Counted from the stretch's first letter, positions 24,438 through 34,006 are shown. The stretch: 59,733 nucleotides of DNA from a bacterium (GCA_024641325.1 JAHEDJ010000002.1:14632-74364); one strand, 5' to 3'. Numbers and translations are program-made. Notes: generated by a model not told the origin, from the letters alone.

Positions 24438-25841
24438 TCAGACCTCCCACGTGCGCACGTCGACGAAACGGCCGGCAATCGCGGCCGCCGCGGCCATTTC
24501 GGGACTCACCAAATGTGTCCGCCCGTCCTTACCCTGTCTTCCTTCGAAGTTCCGGTTCGAGGTCGAGGCGCACCGATCGAAGGGGTCCAGGATGTCTGGA
24601 TTCATTCCGAGACACATAGAGCATCCAGCGTCCCGCCACTCGAATCCTGCCTCGATGAAGATCCGGTCTAGCCCTTCTGATTCGGCTTGAAGCTTCACCA
24701 GTCCCGAACCGGGGACGACGATCGCCGAAACATTCGGGGCGACGTGTTTGCCCCTGATGATGCCTGCCGCCGCCCGCAGGTCTTCGATCCGGCCGTTGGT
24801 ACAAGAGCCGAGGAAGATCTTGTCGAGTTCGATGCCGATGATTGGCGTGCCGGCTTCAAGGCCCATGTACTCGAGGGCTCGGGCTGTCGAGTCGCGATCG
24901 ATCGCTTCTTCGAAGTCTTCCGGTGAAGGGATCGAGGCGGTGACGGGCAGGGTCTGTCCGGGGTTGGTTCCCCACGACACATGCGGCTCGAGGTGGGAGG
25001 CGTCTATCGAGATCTCGTAGTCGAAAGCCGCTCCTTCGTCGGAGTGAAGCGAGTTCCAGTATGCGACCGCCTCTTCCCAATCCGGGCCGCTGGGAGCCCG
25101 GGGGCGGCCCTTCAGGTAGGAGATGGTGGTTTCGTCCGGAGCGATCATGCCCGCGCGGGCGCCGGCCTCGATGGACATGTTGCAGATCGTCATTCGTCCT
25201 TCCATCGACAGCCCGCGAATCGTGGATCCCCGGTACTCGATGACGTGGCCGGTGGCACCTGCGGTGCCGATCCTGGCGATGATGCCGAGAATGATGTCCT
25301 TGGCGGTGACACCCTTGGGAAGGTCACCGTCGACGTTGATGGCCATCGATTTCGGCTTCGACTGCGGAAGGGTTTGCGTCGCCAATACGTGTTCGACCTC
25401 GGAGGTGCCGATGCCGAAGGCGAGCGCTCCAAAGGCTCCATGCGTGGCCGTGTGGGAGTCGCCACATACGATTGTCATCCCCGGCTGGGTAATCCCTTGC
25501 TCGGGTCCGATGACGTGCACGATCCCCTGTCGGGGGTCATCCAGGCCGTACAGGGTGATGCCGAATTCGGCGCAGTTGGCGATCAATGCGTCGATCTGTT
25601 GCTTCGATAGGGGGTCGGTGATCCCGAGTTCGCGACCGGTGGTCGGCACTCCGTGATCGATGGTGGCCAGGCTGAGATCGGGCCGGCGTACCTTCCTGGA
25701 CGCCAACCGCAAGCCGTCGAACGCCTGTGGCGAAGTGACCTCATGTACGAGGTGAAGGTCGATGTAGAGAAGATCTGGTTCCCCCGCCGCCGCGTGGACA
25801 ACGTGGTCGTCCCAGACCTTGTCGAGAAGCGTTCTCGTCAA
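24438..25841 (-). CDS. leuC: 3-isopropylmalate dehydratase large subunit
   Basis: A 467-residue aconitase-family protein holding the [4Fe-4S] cluster of isopropylmalate isomerase. The cluster cysteines are seen in [13 protein letters not shown] and [24 protein letters not shown] is also conserved. The start is TTG with AGGAGG 7 nt upstream; an ATG nearby is out of frame. leuD follows with overlapping signals. No leuA or leuB is in the window. Confidence 0.94.
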   Translation of the reverse strand: MTRTLLDKVWDDHVVHAAAGEPDLLYIDLHLVHEVTSPQAFDGLRLASRKVRRPDLSLATIDHGVPTTGRELGITDPLSKQQIDALIANCAEFGITLYGLDDPRQGIVHVIGPEQGITQPGMTIVCGDSHTATHGAFGALAFGIGTSEVEHVLATQTLPQSKPKSMAINVDGDLPKGVTAKDIILGIIARIGTAGATGHVIEYRGSTIRGLSMEGRMTICNMSIEAGARAGMIAPDETTISYLKGRPRAPSGPDWEEAVAYWNSLHSDEGAAFDYEISIDASHLEPHVSWGTNPGQTLPVTASIPSPEDFEEAIDRDSTARALEYMGLEAGTPIIGIELDKIFLGSCTNGRIEDLRAAAGIIRGKHVAPNVSAIVVPGSGLVKLQAESEGLDRIFIEAGFEWRDAGCSMCLGMNPDILDPFDRCASTSNRNFEGRQGKDGRTHLVSPEMAAAAAIAGRFVDVRTWEV

Positions 25842-25906
25842 AGGGCATCCTCCTGTGAAGGCGACAGCGTAGCGGAGGCGCCGTTCGGTCTTATGGTCGG
25901 CGTTTT

Positions 25907-26587
25907 CTACTGCGCGGTGGGGTTCTCCTCCGGGATGTCGCCGAAGATCGGGTCCAGCATGTCCGCCAGGTCGCCCAGGCCTGCCGCCCGCGACTCAGCG
26001 GCCACGAGAATTGCCCCCTCCCAATCCGAGCGCATCAGGCGATGCTGCGCATCGAGCCAGTAGGCCGCTCTCTTCTCGCCCTCGTGATACTGATCGATCC
26101 GCCACCATTGCCCATTGATGGCCTCATCCCAGCCGACCGACACGAGGTGCGATTCATCAGCTACGCGACCCGTCCGGTCGTCCAGCACCCTGATCGCTTT
26201 CAGGTGACCTGCTTCGAAAGGGACTCGTACCAAAACGGGATAGAGGGCGAAGCGGGGGATCGTCGTCTCGTCCTCACAGATGTAACTGGTGGGCTCTGCG
26301 TCTCCGATGGCGAATGAGTAGGCGGTCCAGGTCGGTTCGGGCGGAGCCGTCAACGACAAGCTCCCGCGCCAGGAACCGATGAACTCACCCTCCGCGAGTG
26401 CCAGGGTTTCATCGACCAGGAGGGAATCTTCCAGGTGCGTGATCACTCGTCGCCGGGCACCGATGTGGTTGCTCCCTTGTTGGATCCTCTCCCAGGTCGT
26501 CCCCGTGTCGAAGGCGGGCGGGACCCGGCCCCGGTCCCATTTGTCCGAGGCACGGCGGAAGGCCCTGGATACCCGTCCCTCCGTCAC
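25907..26587 (-). CDS. Hypothetical protein coupled to a macro-domain gene
   Basis: A 226-residue protein, not recognised. It is soluble with no signal peptide. The first 40 residues are basic ([20 protein letters not shown]); the rest looks like a beta-rich domain ([22 protein letters not shown]..., [28 protein letters not shown]). Its GTG start overlaps the TGA of the macro-domain gene (GTGA), so the two are translated together and may work together. No catalytic motif is evident. Confidence 0.6.
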   Translation of the reverse strand: MTEGRVSRAFRRASDKWDRGRVPPAFDTGTTWERIQQGSNHIGARRRVITHLEDSLLVDETLALAEGEFIGSWRGSLSLTAPPEPTWTAYSFAIGDAEPTSYICEDETTIPRFALYPVLVRVPFEAGHLKAIRVLDDRTGRVADESHLVSVGWDEAINGQWWRIDQYHEGEKRAAYWLDAQHRLMRSDWEGAILVAAESRAAGLGDLADMLDPIFGDIPEENPTAQ

Positions 26588-27111
26588 GACATCGCCTTGT
26601 CGAAGGCCGCAACAGTCGTTGCGTCATATCCAACGAGCCGCACTTCGTCGATGATCCCCGGGTGATCGTCCAACCAGCGACGGCAAGTATCGGCTATCAC
26701 CCTGGTCGCCTCTTCCAAAGGGTATCCGAAGACGCCTGCCGAGATAGCCGGCATCGCCACCGTCCGCGCGCCGACGTCGGCCGTCGCAGCTAGAGCTGCC
26801 GACACGGCGGCGTGGAGAAGCTCTGCGTTGTTCCGGCCGCGGTGGTAGCGGGGCCCGACGACGTGGACGATCCACCCGGCCGGCATCGCCCCCGCCCCTG
26901 TGATCGCAGCATTGCCGGAAGCGAGGGGGCCGTTATGGCGGATCCAGTCGTTGGACTCCTCCTGCACGACCGGGCCACCGGCGCGCACAAGTGCCGCCGC
27001 CACCCCGCCGCCGTGAGCGAGGTGCTCGTTGGCCGCGTTGACGATGACGTCTGCGTCTTGTTGCGTGAGGTCTCCGTGCACCACACGGATCGATCCGACC
27101 GACTCACTCAT
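26584..27111 (-). CDS. Macro-domain protein (ADP-ribose binding/hydrolysing)
   Basis: A 175-residue single macro domain. GDLTQQDADVIVNAANEHLAHGGGVAAALVRAGG is the ADP-ribose-binding signature with the catalytic Asn/Asp-Gly region, and AGVFGYPLEEATRVI the phosphate-binding loop. Such proteins remove O-acetyl groups from O-acetyl-ADP-ribose or reverse mono-ADP-ribosylation of proteins or nucleic acids. It is the first gene of a two-gene unit and is divergent from a membrane protein, sharing a 45-bp intergenic space with -10-like boxes on both strands. Confidence 0.88.
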   Translation of the reverse strand: MSESVGSIRVVHGDLTQQDADVIVNAANEHLAHGGGVAAALVRAGGPVVQEESNDWIRHNGPLASGNAAITGAGAMPAGWIVHVVGPRYHRGRNNAELLHAAVSAALAATADVGARTVAMPAISAGVFGYPLEEATRVIADTCRRWLDDHPGIIDEVRLVGYDATTVAAFDKAMS

Positions 27112-27117
27112 AGTGTC

Positions 27118-27123
27118 AGGCTA
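27118..27123 (-). promoter_or_regulatory. Putative -10 box (TAGCCT) for the macro-domain gene
   Basis: On the minus strand TAGCCT ends 6 nt before the ATG, the same hexamer and spacing as before hutH; a leaderless mRNA is likely. Confidence 0.45.
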
Positions 27124-27144
27124 CCGATTATCCGGCAGTGTCGA

Positions 27145-27150
27145 TACAGT
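27145..27150 (+). promoter_or_regulatory. Putative -10 box (TACAGT) for the divergent membrane protein
   Basis: TACAGT ends 6 nt before the ATG at 27157; the two divergent boxes are only about 21 bp apart, so polymerases cannot occupy both at once. Confidence 0.4.
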
Positions 27151-27156
27151 CGGAGT

Positions 27157-27681
27157 ATGAAGACCCTCCTCACGGTCGCGATTCTCGCTATAGAGGTCGG
27201 CGGTGTCTTCGGCTCGGCTTCCGCCGATGCTGTCGCGGTCTCCAGCGGTGAGATCGAGGTGACCATTTCGGTTGTCGTCGAGGGGGCGCCGGTGACTGTT
27301 GTCGCCCACCTGGTGGACCCCGGCGACGACCGCGCCACCGTGACCCTGGCGAATCGAGGCGGGGGAGAGTATGCGGGTACCTCGCTCACAGAGCGCGCCG
27401 ATCTCGTTGTGGTCTTCGAGGCTATCTGGGCAGACGGCTCCTCAAATTTGTCGCGGCGGGTGGCGCTGGTCGAGCTCGGGGTCGACCCTGCGGTGCTGCT
27501 CGATGAGACGACCGGAGGGCAGGAGGACGGAGTTATCACCCTAGATGCTGCTACCGAACGGTGGGGTTGGGCAGCTATCGCCCTTGGTGCAGCTGCGCTG
27601 TCGTTGCTCGCATGGTGGGCGCTGGCCGACTATCCAAAGCTGCGACCTTCTGAACCGGACGAATCGTCCGATCAGGCCTGA
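27157..27681 (+). CDS. Membrane-anchored extracytoplasmic protein, function unknown
   Basis: A 174-residue protein with a signal peptide (MKTLLTVAILAIEVGGVFGSASA), a beta-rich domain of about 110 residues (EIEVTISVVVEGAPVTVVAHLVDPG...), and one C-terminal membrane helix (WAAIALGAAALSLLAWWALA) followed by a short charged tail. It would be anchored in the membrane with the domain outside. The family is not recognised. It converges with the MFS gene and their 3' ends overlap by 10 bp. Confidence 0.65.
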   Translation: MKTLLTVAILAIEVGGVFGSASADAVAVSSGEIEVTISVVVEGAPVTVVAHLVDPGDDRATVTLANRGGGEYAGTSLTERADLVVVFEAIWADGSSNLSRRVALVELGVDPAVLLDETTGGQEDGVITLDAATERWGWAAIALGAAALSLLAWWALADYPKLRPSEPDESSDQA

Positions 27682-29021
27682 TCGGGAGAGCGAACCTCGG
27701 CTTCTTCTCTGGCCCGCTCGATCTGTCGCGTGTTGAGGACCGGAAGGGCCACCACGAAAAGCAACCCGTAGACGATGCCTCCAACATAGAACGGCATGCG
27801 CAGTGCCAGATCGCGGGACCATAGGGCCTCGACCAGCGTGACGATCGCCCCACCGGCCAGCATCCCGAGCGGCATCATTCCCCAGGCAAAGAAGCGATAG
27901 ACGCTATTGACCCGTCCGAGGAGTTCGTCGGGGATGATCGTTTGTCGCAGCGAAACAGTTATCACATTCCACAGCACCGCCAGGAAGCTCCCGACGAAGA
28001 ACATCGCCCACACGACGAGCCAACTGGAGGTGATCCCGGTCATTACGAGGGTGACTCCGGATCCGAGAAGAGTGAGGAAGAGTGAGGAACCCGGACCGAT
28101 GGCTTTGCTCACCCGGGGAGCAGTGAAGCTTCCTATTACGCCTCCGACAGCACCGGCAGTCATCAACAGCCCGAACTGGGACGCGTCGAGTCCGAGGATC
28201 TCTTGAACGAACAGAACATAGGTCGCCAGTGCCATCGAAAACATCGCATTCATCACGCCGAGGATGATCCCCATCACCCGTAGCAGGCGGTGGTTCCACA
28301 GCCAGGCAAATCCTTCCTTGATCTGACCGATGAACGACGGCCGGTCGGTTGCTTGCTCGACGACGAACGATCCGCGCAAGGTGAAGAGGAGCGCGGCCGC
28401 GATGGCGAATGTGGCGGCGTCGACGAAGAATGGTAGAGAGAACGCGATGGCGATGATGAATCCACCGAGCACCGGGCCGAGGAGAGAGTTCATGACCATC
28501 TCGCCGCCCCACATCCGGCCGTTGGCCTTCTCGAGCAGGGCCTTATCGACGATCGACGGCATCAACGTCTGGGCGGCGTTGTCACGAAGCACTTCGGCGA
28601 ATCCAAAAAGCAGCGCCGACGCATAGAGGACGCCGAGCAGCAATCCTGCGCGCTCCGGGGTTGCCGATGTCCCGGCGGCGATCGTGTCGGGATCGGCGAG
28701 GTCGGTGCCCGCCAGCAACACAATGAACGCAACCGTCAGCGTGAGACCGAATCGGAATGTGTCCGTCCAGGCGACCAGCTTCCGTCTATCAACCCGATCT
28801 GCGATGACGCCGGCCGGGAGAGTGAAGACCAGCCAGGGAATCCGGGTCGCAACACCGATGAGGGCTATCTGTAGCGGATCACGGGTTACCGCCGATGCGA
28901 GCCACGGATAGGCAACGGTGGAGATGCCGTCGCCGAAATTGGAGACAACGCTGGACGTCAGGAGGGTCCAGTAATTTCTACCGAGTTTCGGTTGGCTCCT
29001 GCTCAATGGGCCCTCTCCCAC
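27672..29021 (-). CDS. MFS transporter (DHA3/EntS-like)
   Basis: A 449-residue major facilitator with about 12 membrane helices. The N-terminal NYWTLLTSSVVSNFGDGISTVAYPWLASAVT and GVIADRVDRRKLVAWTDTFR (loop 2-3 signature) match the enterobactin-exporter/macrolide-efflux type. Substrate unknown. The GTG start at 29021 follows the HAD gene by 12 nt, so the two may be one operon. Confidence 0.82.
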   Translation of the reverse strand: MGEGPLSRSQPKLGRNYWTLLTSSVVSNFGDGISTVAYPWLASAVTRDPLQIALIGVATRIPWLVFTLPAGVIADRVDRRKLVAWTDTFRFGLTLTVAFIVLLAGTDLADPDTIAAGTSATPERAGLLLGVLYASALLFGFAEVLRDNAAQTLMPSIVDKALLEKANGRMWGGEMVMNSLLGPVLGGFIIAIAFSLPFFVDAATFAIAAALLFTLRGSFVVEQATDRPSFIGQIKEGFAWLWNHRLLRVMGIILGVMNAMFSMALATYVLFVQEILGLDASQFGLLMTAGAVGGVIGSFTAPRVSKAIGPGSSLFLTLLGSGVTLVMTGITSSWLVVWAMFFVGSFLAVLWNVITVSLRQTIIPDELLGRVNSVYRFFAWGMMPLGMLAGGAIVTLVEALWSRDLALRMPFYVGGIVYGLLFVVALPVLNTRQIERAREEAEVRSPDQA

Positions 29022-29033
29022 GATGTCGAGAGG

Positions 29034-29912
29034 CTAGCGACGACTGAGCCAGGACGATTCTCTGCGTGTGCGCAGCGCCCACCAGATAGCGACCGAGCCG
29101 ATCGCACCGGCTACTGCAGCTCCGGAGATCACCGGTACCGGCTTCGGGAGGGTTGCAAGCCGAGTTCGCAGTGTGACCGGTCGTTCGAACTCCATTACCA
29201 GCCAGTCGCGGTCCGCCGCGATCTCTTCCAACTCTTTGTCGGGGTTCACGACTACCGGGTGTCCGACCGTCTCCAGCATCGGCAGGTCTGTGATCGAGTC
29301 CGAATAAGCGTAGGAATTCTCCAGGTTCAGCTCCTCTCGCTTCGCCAGTTCGAGGATCGCCTCCGCTTTTCCCGGTCCGTATGCGTAGAACTCGAGTTCA
29401 CCGGTATAGCGCCCGTCCGGGCCCGACTTCGAGCGTGAAGCGATGACGTCGTAGACTCCCAGGTAGACGGCCAGAGGGCGTACTACCTCTTCGGGGCTCG
29501 AGGAGATGATCACGACTTTGCGCCCTGCCCTGTGGTGTTCATCGATGATCGCCAGCGCCTCGGCATAGACCAGGGGGGCCACGATCTCGTCGACGGTCTC
29601 TCTCACAAGTTCGCCGACCTGGGCGCGATCCCACCCCTTCGTTAGCGCCAGGAGCTGCCCGCGCACCTTCTCCATCTGGTCGTGATCGGCCCCCACCATC
29701 ACATAGACGATCTGGGCAATCCCGGCCTTGAGCAGTGCGCGCCGGTTGAGCAGTCCGGCTTTGTAGAGCGGCCGCCCGAACGCGAGGGTCGACGACTTGG
29801 CGATGATCGTCTTGTCGAGGTCGAAGAACGCCGCGGCGTGCGGTGGTTCGGAAACCCCGCCTGAGGTTGTGTGTCTATCGATCACCTCTAGAGATTGTAA
29901 GCGAAGAGCCAT
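29034..29912 (-). CDS. HAD-IB family phosphatase with C-terminal membrane helix
   Basis: A 292-residue SerB-like HAD-IB hydrolase. Motif I is AAFFDLDKTII (about 27-37), motif II VVIISSSPEEVV, motif III/IV SYAYSDSITDLPMLE, all intact. A C-terminal helix (VPVISGAAVAGAIGSVAIWWAL) tethers it to the membrane. Phosphoserine phosphatase or phospholipid-related phosphatase activity is possible. It is divergent from the Tad cluster, the same arrangement as in mycobacteria. Confidence 0.85.
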   Translation of the reverse strand: MALRLQSLEVIDRHTTSGGVSEPPHAAAFFDLDKTIIAKSSTLAFGRPLYKAGLLNRRALLKAGIAQIVYVMVGADHDQMEKVRGQLLALTKGWDRAQVGELVRETVDEIVAPLVYAEALAIIDEHHRAGRKVVIISSSPEEVVRPLAVYLGVYDVIASRSKSGPDGRYTGELEFYAYGPGKAEAILELAKREELNLENSYAYSDSITDLPMLETVGHPVVVNPDKELEEIAADRDWLVMEFERPVTLRTRLATLPKPVPVISGAAVAGAIGSVAIWWALRTRRESSWLSRR

Positions 29913-30083
29913 GAGGCATGATCCATGTGCCTCGAGCCGGCCGGCCGTGAGGATCGGACGTCGGGTCGTGGCTTTGATCCGCCGTGGTCAACCCTCCATT
30001 CAGCCACGAAACGGATGTCTTGGCAAGGGGTTGTATGTGCCTCCGTCGCCCCATACGTTTTCGGTGTCGAGCAGCGAGGTTCC

Positions 30084-30626
30084 GTGACGGCATTGACGAT
30101 ATGGACGCAAGGTGACGGGCTTCTGTCGGTTCTGGCGCCTATTGGACTGGCGGCCGCGGCGGGGACGTCTCTGGTGATCGATCTGGACCCGGATGGACCG
30201 TCATTCGGTGGGTCGGTCTCGCTGGCTGCGCTGGTTCGATCGGGCCCGCGCAGGGATGACCTCCGGCCGCAGGCAAGCGGACCGGCGGTGCTGGCAAATG
30301 GGGGCATAGACCCGGGCGAGGCTGAGACCGTAGTGCGGGCGCTGATCGAAGGGTGGCCGTCCATTGTGATGCGCAGCCCGTGTGACGCCGGCTTGTTCGC
30401 TCCGGTTGTACCGGTATATCCCTTGCTGCCCGGCTCCCTCACCCCATCGCCGGATCGGTTCTGCGTGTTTCAAAGAACCGGTTTCTATGCCGAACGCGGC
30501 GCTGAAGGGATAGAAATTCCGCGCCCCAGCGCCGCCACCGTGCGGAGCCTTCTGACCGGGTCGTTGCCCGGTCGGAGCCGGTGGGTACGAGCCTGGCGGC
30601 CGGTATGGGAGCATCCATGGCGCTGA
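30084..30626 (+). CDS. TadZ/CpaE-like protein without a P-loop
   Basis: A 180-residue protein at the place normally held by TadZ/CpaE (Ssd in mycobacteria). The segment VLAPIGLAAAAGTSLVIDLDPDGPSFGG resembles the helix and Walker-B-like strand of ParA/MinD ATPases. The expected KGGxGKT loop is replaced by WTQGDGLLSV, so nucleotide binding is doubtful. TadZ recruits the pilus machine to a cell pole; a scaffold role without ATPase activity would fit. The GTG at 30084 has a GAGG 5 nt upstream. It overlaps tadA by 10 nt. Confidence 0.55.
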   Translation: MTALTIWTQGDGLLSVLAPIGLAAAAGTSLVIDLDPDGPSFGGSVSLAALVRSGPRRDDLRPQASGPAVLANGGIDPGEAETVVRALIEGWPSIVMRSPCDAGLFAPVVPVYPLLPGSLTPSPDRFCVFQRTGFYAERGAEGIEIPRPSAATVRSLLTGSLPGRSRWVRAWRPVWEHPWR

Positions 30627-31678
30627 TCGAGCGGCTGGTCGCCAGAGTCATCGATTCGAATGTCCCGCTCGACCGTGCGGGGCTCCAGCAGGCCATTCCG
30701 GATCTGTTGGCAGAAGAGGCGCCACTCGCACCGCCCGGCACGGCTGAGACGGTGATTGATGCGCTCGTCGGTATGGGGCCGATTGAGCCGCTGTTGCGCG
30801 ACGATCGCGTCTCGGACGTGCTGGTCAACTCTCCGGACGATGTCTGGATAGAACGTGATGGTCGGCTCGAGAAGACCGCCGTTCGATTCAAAGACGGTGA
30901 AGACATAGCGGCCGCGGTCGAGCGGATCATCGGGCCTCTTGGGTTGCGTCTCGATCTGGCCTCCCCGACAGTCGACGCACGATTGCCGGACGGCAGCAGG
31001 CTGCACGCAACGCTGTCCCCGATCGCGGTAGACGGTCCCGTCGTCGCGATCCGTCGATTCACTCGGGCCGTCGGAAGCCTCGATGATCTGGTCGCTTCCG
31101 GGGCCGTAGATCAAAGAGGCGCCGGGCTTCTCCATGATGCCGTGACCCGGAGGCAGAGTGTCCTGGTGGCGGGCGGTACCGGTACGGGGAAGACCACCCT
31201 GCTCAACGTGCTGTCTCGGGCGATCGCGTCCGAGGAGAGGGTTGTGACCGTCGAAGACGCCGCCGAACTCGCACTATCCGGCCACGTAGTGCGTCTCGAG
31301 TCGCGGCCGGCAAACGCAGAAGGTCGGGGAGAAGTCACCCTTCGCCACCTCGTCCGGGTCGCTTTGCGGCTCCGGCCGGACCGGATCATCGTGGGTGAGG
31401 TACGAGGCCCTGAAGCGCTCGACCTCGTCGGTGCCCTCAACACCGGACATCGAGGCTCGATGGCGACCGTGCACGCCAACAGTCCGGAAGAAGCGCTCCT
31501 GCGTCTCGAAACGCTTGCGCTGATGGGCGCCGGCGGATTCGACGCGATGACTATCCGAACTCAATTACGGGCGGCCGTCGACGTCATCGTCCAGATGGGA
31601 AGGGATCGATCCAAGCGTCGAGTCATCTCGATCGTTCACGTCGATGGAGAGAGGCTCCAGGAGGATTACCGGTCATGA
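30617..31678 (+). CDS. tadA: Tad pilus assembly ATPase TadA/CpaF
   Basis: A 353-residue type II/IV secretion ATPase. [20 protein letters not shown], Walker [10 protein letters not shown], the Walker B region VTVEDAAEL, and [30 protein letters not shown] (Asp and His boxes) are all intact. It powers assembly of the Flp pilus at the inner face of the membrane. The ATG at 30617 has GGGAG 5 nt upstream; longer starts were rejected. Confidence 0.92.
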   Translation: MALIERLVARVIDSNVPLDRAGLQQAIPDLLAEEAPLAPPGTAETVIDALVGMGPIEPLLRDDRVSDVLVNSPDDVWIERDGRLEKTAVRFKDGEDIAAAVERIIGPLGLRLDLASPTVDARLPDGSRLHATLSPIAVDGPVVAIRRFTRAVGSLDDLVASGAVDQRGAGLLHDAVTRRQSVLVAGGTGTGKTTLLNVLSRAIASEERVVTVEDAAELALSGHVVRLESRPANAEGRGEVTLRHLVRVALRLRPDRIIVGEVRGPEALDLVGALNTGHRGSMATVHANSPEEALLRLETLALMGAGGFDAMTIRTQLRAAVDVIVQMGRDRSKRRVISIVHVDGERLQEDYRS

Positions 31679-32334
31679 TCGGAGCGATCATGACCGGCAC
31701 GGCCATCGCGGTGGGCGTGCCGTGGGTGATTGTCGGAGTCGTCGTCGTCTCCATGGTGGAGCCGTGGCTCGGGATTCCTTGTGTCCTGGCATTGGTCGCC
31801 CTGACAAGGGATTCATCGGCTCAATGGTCCGTCGATATCCGGTTCTGCCGTGGTGTGGCCGACGAGTTGCGAAGCGGGTCGTCTCTGAGGAGGGCGCTCG
31901 AGATCGCCGCGCAAGATATCAACGAGCACAGGCTGGCTCGCGCATGTCGGATCGGACGCCCCTTTGGTGAACTCGCCTCCGCTGTCGAAACGTGCCTGCC
32001 GCTCGTTGGCCGCGCCGCGGCCAGCGCCATTCGCATTGCAGGAGAGAGCGGTGGGCGGGTTGCGGATTCATTTGAAGCGATCGCCCTTCTGGCAGCGGAC
32101 GAACAGGAGATGCGCAACGAGAGGCGCGCCGCGACCGCACAGGTGCGAATGTCGGCAGTGATCATCGCCGCGCTGCCGGTCATTCTCCTGGTGATGTTGG
32201 CCGCAACCGGCCGTATCGGTGCGCTCACCTCCGGCGGTTCGCTGACTATCGCGTTCCTGGCTGCCGGCTTCGTCCTGATCGCGGTCGGGCTTTTGTCGAT
32301 CTGGCGAATGGCGCATCGGGCGGAGGCGATTTGA
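31675..32334 (+). CDS. tadB: Tad membrane platform protein TadB
   Basis: A 219-residue membrane protein with a T2SSF (GspF-like) domain in the middle (RFCRGVADELRSGSSLRRALEIAAQDI... RIAGESGGRVADSFEAIALLAADEQEMRNERRAATAQ), two N-terminal and two C-terminal helices. It forms the inner-membrane platform with TadC. It is shorter than many TadB proteins. Its ATG overlaps the tadA stop. Confidence 0.82.
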   Translation: MIGAIMTGTAIAVGVPWVIVGVVVVSMVEPWLGIPCVLALVALTRDSSAQWSVDIRFCRGVADELRSGSSLRRALEIAAQDINEHRLARACRIGRPFGELASAVETCLPLVGRAAASAIRIAGESGGRVADSFEAIALLAADEQEMRNERRAATAQVRMSAVIIAALPVILLVMLAATGRIGALTSGGSLTIAFLAAGFVLIAVGLLSIWRMAHRAEAI

Positions 32335-32954
32335 TGTTGACCGTGACGGTGGCGGTGGCTGTCTGGACTTTCTCCTTCTTGCGTCGAAGGGTCGGGGAGC
32401 GGTCAGCGCTCGTTGGCGCGCTGGTGGTCGTGTTGCTCGGCTTCGATCTCGCAGCGGGTCTTGCTTGCGCGGCTCTGTGGGGTGCAATAGCCCTTCGCAA
32501 ACCGCGGGATAGCCGCTCCGTCGTTGACATGCAGGCCATTGCTGGTGCCCTGGTGGTAGGCGCAGCGGCTGGACTCAGCCTCCAGGGATCGTTGGAGAGG
32601 GCGCGGGCCGCCGTCGGGGCGGGGGAACGAGCGGAGTTGGAAGGGCTTCTGCGAGATGCTCGCTACCTGGGATTGGCCGCTGCGCTGGGTAGGTCGAAAG
32701 GGTATGCCTCGCCGCTCTTTGACCGATTGGCGCGAGCGCAGGTGAGCGGTGCCCCGCTGGCGGAAACGGTGGCAGCGTTCGCTGCTGAGGAGAGAGAAAC
32801 GCGGAGGGCGGCTCGCATCGAGTCGGCCAGGAAGCTACCGGTCAGAATGACGATCCCGCTGGCGCTGCTCGTGCTCCCCGGCTTCCTCTTGCTTACGGCC
32901 GGCCCCGCCGCCGTCGGGTCATTTCAAAGGATGCTCGGTCCCTTGCTGCCGTGA
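32334..32954 (+). CDS. tadC: Tad membrane platform protein TadC
   Basis: A 206-residue membrane protein with a T2SSF-type core (ALVVGAAAGLSLQGSLERARAAVG ... LFDRLARAQVSGAPLAETVAAFAAEERETRRAARIESARKLPVRMTIPLALLVLPGFLL). The 'RxxRxxxARKLPVRM' ending before the last helix is typical of TadC. The ATG at 32334 shares its A with the tadB stop, and GGAGG is 7 nt upstream. Confidence 0.8.
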   Translation: MLTVTVAVAVWTFSFLRRRVGERSALVGALVVVLLGFDLAAGLACAALWGAIALRKPRDSRSVVDMQAIAGALVVGAAAGLSLQGSLERARAAVGAGERAELEGLLRDARYLGLAAALGRSKGYASPLFDRLARAQVSGAPLAETVAAFAAEERETRRAARIESARKLPVRMTIPLALLVLPGFLLLTAGPAAVGSFQRMLGPLLP

Positions 32955-33025
32955 AGATTTCCCCCCGGAGCCGGCCGGAGTCCGGCGCCCGGCGATTTGC
33001 CGGATTGTGTGAAAGGAACTCACCC

Positions 33026-33196
33026 ATGTGGATGAGAATCTCGATGGAAGACGGACAGAGCACCGTGGAGTACGTGCTCGTCGTACTTGCTGCGGCAACG
33101 CTTGCCATGGCACTGGTCGGTTGGATCGGGGGATCCAGTCTGATCCCGTCTTTCTTTTCTTCGGTGATCAACAAGGTCATCGGTTTCGTTCGGTGA
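33026..33196 (+). CDS. flp: Flp-type pilin
   Basis: A 56-residue prepilin. After a short charged leader comes EDGQSTVEYVLVVLAAATLAMALVGW, the Flp pattern with Glu at position 5 of the hydrophobic segment. Prepilin peptidase would cut before the segment, probably after Gly. It would be the pilus subunit. The ATG at 33026 has AAGGA 8 nt upstream. A prepilin peptidase gene is not in this window. Confidence 0.8.
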   Translation: MWMRISMEDGQSTVEYVLVVLAAATLAMALVGWIGGSSLIPSFFSSVINKVIGFVR

Positions 33197-33573
33197 CGCG
33201 CAAAACGGTGGCAGTCGAGCGGGGGTCGGCGACGGTTGAGTTCGCTCTCGTCATCCCGATCGTTCTGCTGGTTCTCGTCGCCTTGGTGGAGGTGGCGGTT
33301 GTGGCACGGGTTCAGCTCGAGCTGCTTGGTGCAGCCAGGCACGGTGCACGCGTAGCCGCCACCAATCCCGACCCTGCGGTGGCCGTCGACGCCGTGCACG
33401 AGGCCTTGAATGACGGGATGGCTCGAGACGTGGTAGTTACGGTCGAGCGCCCCGCCGTGGTCGGCAGGGAAGCCGTCGTTCGTCTGTCGCTGACCCACTA
33501 TCTGGCGGCGGTGTTCTTCGGTGGGGTGCCTGTTGATCTGTCGGCTCGATCGGTTATGCGTGTCGAGTTGTGA
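33193..33573 (+). CDS. tadE: TadE-like pseudopilin
   Basis: A 126-residue protein with a TadE motif, ERGSATVEFALVIPIVLLVLVALVEVAVVARVQ, near the N-terminus, followed by an extracytoplasmic domain. TadE proteins are processed like pilins and help pilus assembly. The GTG overlaps the flp stop (GTGA). Confidence 0.82.
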   Translation: MTRKTVAVERGSATVEFALVIPIVLLVLVALVEVAVVARVQLELLGAARHGARVAATNPDPAVAVDAVHEALNDGMARDVVVTVERPAVVGREAVVRLSLTHYLAAVFFGGVPVDLSARSVMRVEL

Positions 33574-33992
33574 AAATGGACGATGGTTCGGTGACCGTCG
33601 TGCTGGCGGCAGTGATCGGCCTTCTGGCCGTGCTCGCCGCCGGCATCGGCGGGCTGGCACAGATTCAACTCGCCCGTGATACGGCTCAGTTGGCAGCCGA
33701 TTCGGCGGCACTCGCGGCTGCCCCCGTGACCTTCAGGCCGTTCGGAGCGACCGGGTCGGCGATCGAGGAGGCCGGCAGGTTTGCAGCCGCCAACGGGGCC
33801 ACCTTGACCGGTTGCAGCGGGTGCGAATTCGACGCCTCGTGGAATCCCCGCGTCGTCCAGGTCGAGGTAGCGGTCGAGGTGGATGTGCTGGGGCTGGGCT
33901 CCACCACCGTCTCCGCCGTCTCTGCCGCCGAGTTCGATCCAATCGGGCTGTTAGGTACCACTGTGGCGACTACCGGGGAGGCGCTGCAATGA
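33570..33992 (+). CDS. TadE/TadG-like secretion helicase-type membrane protein (Rv3654c-like)
   Basis: A 140-residue protein with one N-terminal helix (GSVTVVLAAVIGLLAVLAAGIGGLAQIQLARDTAQLAADSAALAAA), a pattern of the TadG/Rv3654c group. A C-x2-C pair (GCSGCEF) near residue 78 could form a disulfide outside the cell. It closes the Tad operon and overlaps tadE by 4 nt. Confidence 0.7.
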   Translation: MKMDDGSVTVVLAAVIGLLAVLAAGIGGLAQIQLARDTAQLAADSAALAAAPVTFRPFGATGSAIEEAGRFAAANGATLTGCSGCEFDASWNPRVVQVEVAVEVDVLGLGSTTVSAVSAAEFDPIGLLGTTVATTGEALQ

Positions 33993-34006
33993 AGTAGCTT
34001 CATGGG

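Noticed and set aside
29913-29933. Imperfect palindrome (GAGGCA...TGCCTC) between the HAD phosphatase and the Tad cluster, as an operator
   Set aside because: Arms of only 6 bp with mismatches inside; too weak to call without other copies.
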